A stretch of 64,000 bases of DNA from Flavobacteriales bacterium (GTDB taxonomy: Bacteria; Bacteroidota; Bacteroidia; Flavobacteriales_F; PHOS-HE28): positions 62,001 to 126,000 of the forward strand of contig JADKFY010000004.1 of the NCBI GenBank assembly GCA_016717305.1, written 5' to 3'. The notes under the pieces were generated by a model. The model did no database searches. It worked only from the letters and a program-made list of their open reading frames with translations, and was not told where the DNA came from. Made by a program: the position numbers and the translations under genes. This document shows, piece after piece, positions 61,220-64,000 of the stretch; the stretch's first letter is position 1, and each line of letters opens with the position of its first letter.

Positions 61220-62149
61220 TTAGGGCCGCTCATTTCCAAGTAGATCAACCAACGCCTCAGTGATACCTGGGTGGGAAAACCGGTAACCTTCTTTCAGCAA
61301 CCGGGTTGGAACCACACGACGACTTTTCAGGATCAGTTCCGTTTCGGTGCGAAGCAAGATCGAGCCAAGCGCTAACAACCATTTCGGTTGTGGAAGCGCG
61401 ACCAATGGACGATATCGGGCGCGCAATTGTTCCATCAAATAGCCATCGCGCGTGGGCTCTGGTGCAGCGAAGTCGTAGATCCCTTCGGTCCTGGACGCGA
61501 GGATGTGATCCACCGCACCGCACAGGTCATCGGCATGGATCCAACTGACGTATTGTTCACCCGTTGCATGCTTGCCTCCAAGGCCTGCCTTGGTGAGTTG
61601 TACAAGACGCGGCAACACACCACCCAGCGGACTCATCACCATTGCACTTCGCAACAACACGGTACGCGTGTCGGGTAGCTTGAAGGAGTTCGCTGCGGCC
61701 TCCCAACCCCGCGCGATTTCCACACTGAAGCCTTCACCGATCTCGCCGGTGTATTGGTCCATCGGTCGGTCTTCGGCGTGACGATAGATGGTGGCAGTGC
61801 TCAGTTGCAGCCATGCTTCTGGCGGATCCGTGCAACGACCGATCGCATCGCCCAAGGCCAAGGTGCTGCTCAGCCGGCTGTGCAGGATCGTCCACTTTCC
61901 TTTCGCGTTGTACCGACGATCCACGGTAGCACCATTGAGGCCGAATACCGCCTGTGCTCCGTTCAAGTGCTGCTCCAGATCGCGTGGCAGTTCGGGATCC
62001 CAATGGATGAAGGTGATGCCGTTCTGCTCTTCTGCTCTTCCACGCGTGAAGACGATGACAGGTATGCCCTTTCGGGTGAAGTGATCAGCAAGGATGCGGC
62101 CCATAAGACCGGTGCCTCCGGCAAGTACGATGTGTTTCTGGGTGTTCAT
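61220..62149 (-). CDS. TIGR01777/SDR39U1-like NAD(P)-dependent epimerase
   Basis: 309 aa. Rossmann start IVLAGGTGLMGRILADHFTRKG, LNGATVDRRYN (the family G-x-x-[IV]), LQLSTATIYRH with Tyr of the Y-x-x-x-K-like site weak, LRSAMVMSPLGGVLPRL, YVSWIHADDLCGAVDHIL and FAAPEPTRDGYLMEQL. The C-terminal DUF1731 part ends LLKEGYRFSHPGITEALVDLL. Members appear in plant chloroplast division and many bacteria, reaction unknown. Downstream of the membrane-protein pair by 77 bases. Confidence 0.88.
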   Translation of the reverse strand: MNTQKHIVLAGGTGLMGRILADHFTRKGIPVIVFTRGRAEEQNGITFIHWDPELPRDLEQHLNGAQAVFGLNGATVDRRYNAKGKWTILHSRLSSTLALGDAIGRCTDPPEAWLQLSTATIYRHAEDRPMDQYTGEIGEGFSVEIARGWEAAANSFKLPDTRTVLLRSAMVMSPLGGVLPRLVQLTKAGLGGKHATGEQYVSWIHADDLCGAVDHILASRTEGIYDFAAPEPTRDGYLMEQLRARYRPLVALPQPKWLLALGSILLRTETELILKSRRVVPTRLLKEGYRFSHPGITEALVDLLGNERP

Positions 62150-62226
62150 GGTCTGTCATTCATGTTTATCATCCTGGACTGTCCTTCCGGGCTTGACCTG
62201 GAAATCCACGATACACTGGAAAAAGT

Positions 62227-62637
62227 CTATGCAAGTGCTGGTGCGGTTGGCTCCACTGGCCTTGGCATTCTATTCGCGTTGCTCTTCCTTCTTCCCCGCA
62301 TGAACAGGAATAAATTCAGGAAGAGCATGATGCCGAGGTAGATCGCGAAGCCGCCGATCTTACCCGCCAGCGTTTCAACCACCTCTTGGTTCGTGTCATA
62401 GAGGTTCTCAGCCCAGTATCCATTCACTTCCATGATGCGAAGAGCAAAGCCGATGTTGATCAGGTAGAAGCCCACCTCGAACAAGCGGTTGGTGGAGTCC
62501 GCGATCTCCGTCTTCCCACGGAAGATGTCGAGCATGAAGACCCTGCCGTTCTTGAAAAGACTGCGTGCCACATAGAGCGTGAGCAAGAGCACCACGGGCA
62601 GGTACACGAGGTATGTGAGGACGAATTTGTTGGCCAT
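62227..62637 (-). CDS. Four-helix membrane protein, paralogue of the next gene
   Basis: 136 aa. Hydrophobic segments about residues 8-25, 53-67 and 92-112. The segment ADSTNRLFEVGFYLINIGFAL shares the pattern N-x-L-x-x-V-G-x-Y-L-x-N-x-G-[YF] with the neighbour at 62650. A basic, Pro-rich tail (RGRRKSNANRMPRP) is cytosolic. No family recognised. Same transcript as the methyltransferase. Confidence 0.65.
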   Translation of the reverse strand: MANKFVLTYLVYLPVVLLLTLYVARSLFKNGRVFMLDIFRGKTEIADSTNRLFEVGFYLINIGFALRIMEVNGYWAENLYDTNQEVVETLAGKIGGFAIYLGIMLFLNLFLFMRGRRKSNANRMPRPVEPTAPALA

Positions 62638-62649
62638 TGTAGTTGGTGT

Positions 62650-63030
62650 TTATGGTTGGTGTTGATGATGATCGATACGCGCACGATGTTTGAAATGGCT
62701 CCAGAGCAGGAGCACAGCGATATTCTGGTAATGCAGTCCGGCGAGAACGAGAACGATGGTTGCTATATGCTGGCCCAATGTGCCGACCAATTGTTCGATG
62801 GTGATCACATTCTCCCAAGCGGCCATCACCAGCGCGATGTAACCGAGGTTCACTAGATAGCAACCCACGAGCAGTATGTTGTTCAGCGCATCGACCAACA
62901 CATCGTTGTTATCGAACAGCCCCAGCATCCACGGGCGTCCGTGTCGGTGACAGGTTTGTGCCACGCCCACCGCCAATGCCATCATCGCCGGGAAGAAGAG
63001 GAGGTAGGCGAGGAGGTTGAGATTCATCAC
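62650..63030 (-). CDS. Four-helix membrane protein, paralogue of the previous gene
   Basis: 126 aa. Hydrophobic segments about residues 6-24, 53-70, 86-110. ALNNILLVGCYLVNLGYIALV aligns with the same block of the neighbour; TCHRHGRPWMLGLFDNNDV parallels LFKNGRVFMLDIFRGKTE. The His-rich end (HFKHRARIDHHQHQP) is notable. Its ATG overlaps the stop of the methyltransferase gene by four bases, so the genes are translationally coupled. Confidence 0.65.
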   Translation of the reverse strand: MMNLNLLAYLLFFPAMMALAVGVAQTCHRHGRPWMLGLFDNNDVLVDALNNILLVGCYLVNLGYIALVMAAWENVITIEQLVGTLGQHIATIVLVLAGLHYQNIAVLLLWSHFKHRARIDHHQHQP

Positions 63031-63896
63031 CCTTTCGTTGCGGTCACCATCAAATAGCGGAACAGATCACGCTGCGTGCCCAATACTATTCCCAACAGAC
63101 AGCTCGTTAAGTGCGCCTTTTCCAGTGGGTCCAAGCGTGTTCCGGTGAAGGCGTTCCGGATCTTGGTCCATGCCATCAAGGGCAATCCGTGTGCTGCGCA
63201 AAGGGCCACGTTCCAGCTGAGGTCCGTGATTTGGATGTTGGTGAATCCGGCATGTTCCAGTTCTCTGCGGAAGGCCCGTTCCCGAGGAAAGCAAGGCACC
63301 GCCCATCCGCGTTCCACCCTTCGCACTGCGCGGCGCCGAAGACCTGCGGGTGGCTTCATGATGAAGCCATCCACCAAGGCCAACCGACCTCCGGGCTTCA
63401 GTATGCGGGCAGCTTCGCGGAGTACATCCGCCTTGCCATGGCCGGTTCCGTAGCAGAGGCTCTCGATCGCATAGACGCCGTCAACAGCCGCTTCGGGAAG
63501 TCCAGTGCGACGGAAGTCGCGGAGGTGCAAGTGAACATCCAGATTTTCAGCAACTGCCTTCGCCTGCCCTTCTTTCACTTGTTCCGGAACCACGGTGAAT
63601 GCATCCACTCTTGTGCCGTAAGTGCCGGCAACCAAGCGCGCAGAGCTACCGTAGCCGCAACCCAAGTCCGCGAGGCACTGACCGGGCTTAGGCAGCAACG
63701 TGTGCACCACCCGATGGACCATGGCGTCCAGCATCGCTTTGCGGTCCCACGGTGCCATGGGCCAGCTCCAGTGCCCGAAGTGCAGGTGTCCTTCTGCGCT
63801 CCACAACTTGTACAACGCTGCACTGGCGTGGAAGTGATCGATCACACTTGTGTCAACCATGGTGTTGACCGAGGGGCGGGTGAGGGTGGTTGTCAT
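63027..63896 (-). CDS. Class I SAM-dependent methyltransferase
   Basis: 289 aa from MTTTLTRPSVNTMVDTSV at 63896. SAM motif I LADLGCGYGSSARLVAGTYG (about residue 76), motif II VDGVYAIESLCYG, motif III ILKPGGRLALVDGF. The C-terminal ~90 residues (RRVERGWAVPCFPRERAFRRELEHAGF) resemble the lid of small-molecule/sterol or quinone methyltransferases such as UbiE/tocopherol types. Substrate unknown. First gene of the operon with the two small membrane proteins; the epimerase gene probably belongs to it. The 31 residues of open frame upstream lack coding character. Confidence 0.8.
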   Translation of the reverse strand: MTTTLTRPSVNTMVDTSVIDHFHASAALYKLWSAEGHLHFGHWSWPMAPWDRKAMLDAMVHRVVHTLLPKPGQCLADLGCGYGSSARLVAGTYGTRVDAFTVVPEQVKEGQAKAVAENLDVHLHLRDFRRTGLPEAAVDGVYAIESLCYGTGHGKADVLREAARILKPGGRLALVDGFIMKPPAGLRRRAVRRVERGWAVPCFPRERAFRRELEHAGFTNIQITDLSWNVALCAAHGLPLMAWTKIRNAFTGTRLDPLEKAHLTSCLLGIVLGTQRDLFRYLMVTATKG

Positions 63897-64000
63897 TGTC
63901 TTGGGAGTTGAAGTTTCAGGAAGTAATGAAACATATTGACAAAAAGAACGTATCATCGAAGGATCGTCGATGCGGCTTTGAGGAACCATTGTACGTCGCT

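Overview
The window reads as a piece of a Bacteroidota chromosome, most likely Flavobacteriales-like, of roughly balanced to moderately high GC. The signs are type IX secretion cargo (four type A C-terminal sorting domains, three gliding-motility-type B domains), a SusC-like carboxypeptidase-regulatory TonB receptor, OmpA/PD40 and Omp28-type envelope proteins, a BlaI/M56 pair, near absence of Shine-Dalgarno sites, and TAnnTTTG-like -7 boxes close to start codons. No rRNA, tRNA, CRISPR array or prophage was recognised.

Layout. 1-12.6 kb: end of a PKD/type B surface protein, a small NTF2-like lipoprotein, a GlcD-type FAD oxidase, a CotH/lamin-tail surface protein, an S9 peptidase, a GT-C glycosyltransferase, an inner-membrane protein followed by a GNAT enzyme, and an M42 aminopeptidase. 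12.7-25.9 kb: OmpA/PD40 protein, MnmD, NUDIX, a conserved unknown, MurQ, a secreted esterase-like protein, a TonB receptor, a beta-CASP nuclease, a RAYT transposase with REP palindromes, tryptophan 2,3-dioxygenase and a TonB-C-like secreted protein. 25.9-38.7 kb: a type B adhesin-like protein, a damaged blaI-M56 pair, two Spy-like LTPEQ proteins, a propeller protein, GNAT, CPBP protease, S4 protein, GreA/B, and the CbpM-CbpA co-chaperone pair. 38.6-43.9 kb: an accessory stretch whose 39.1-41.1 kb core is visibly AT-rich, holding small unknown genes, an 82-bp direct repeat, a large palindrome and broken genes, ending in a DUF2442/DUF4160 pair. 43.9-64 kb: fused two-subunit 2-oxoacid dehydrogenase E1, Omp28-like protein, metallophosphoesterase, DUF4159 protein, RsmE, serine hydrolase, VIT transporter, a MacA/MacB-type export operon, a TIGR01777 epimerase, and an operon of a methyltransferase with two related small membrane proteins.

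Sequence quality shapes the annotation. Three blocks of almost pure G/C homopolymer (27753-27846, 28232-28319, 55488-55811) look like consensus artefacts, and several otherwise intact genes (S9 peptidase, OmpA/PD40 protein, RsmE, blaI, M56, an inner-membrane protein joined to a GNAT domain, an unknown at 39.1 kb) each carry single-base frame breaks, some in short homopolymers. I read most of these as sequencing indels rather than true pseudogenes.

There is no single convincing new defence or mobile system. The best leads are the RAYT gene carrying its own REP palindrome in frame, the AT-rich cassette-like region bounded by a duplicated promoter segment, the E1 gene whose stop overlaps the DUF4160 start, and the methyltransferase/two-membrane-protein/epimerase operon.
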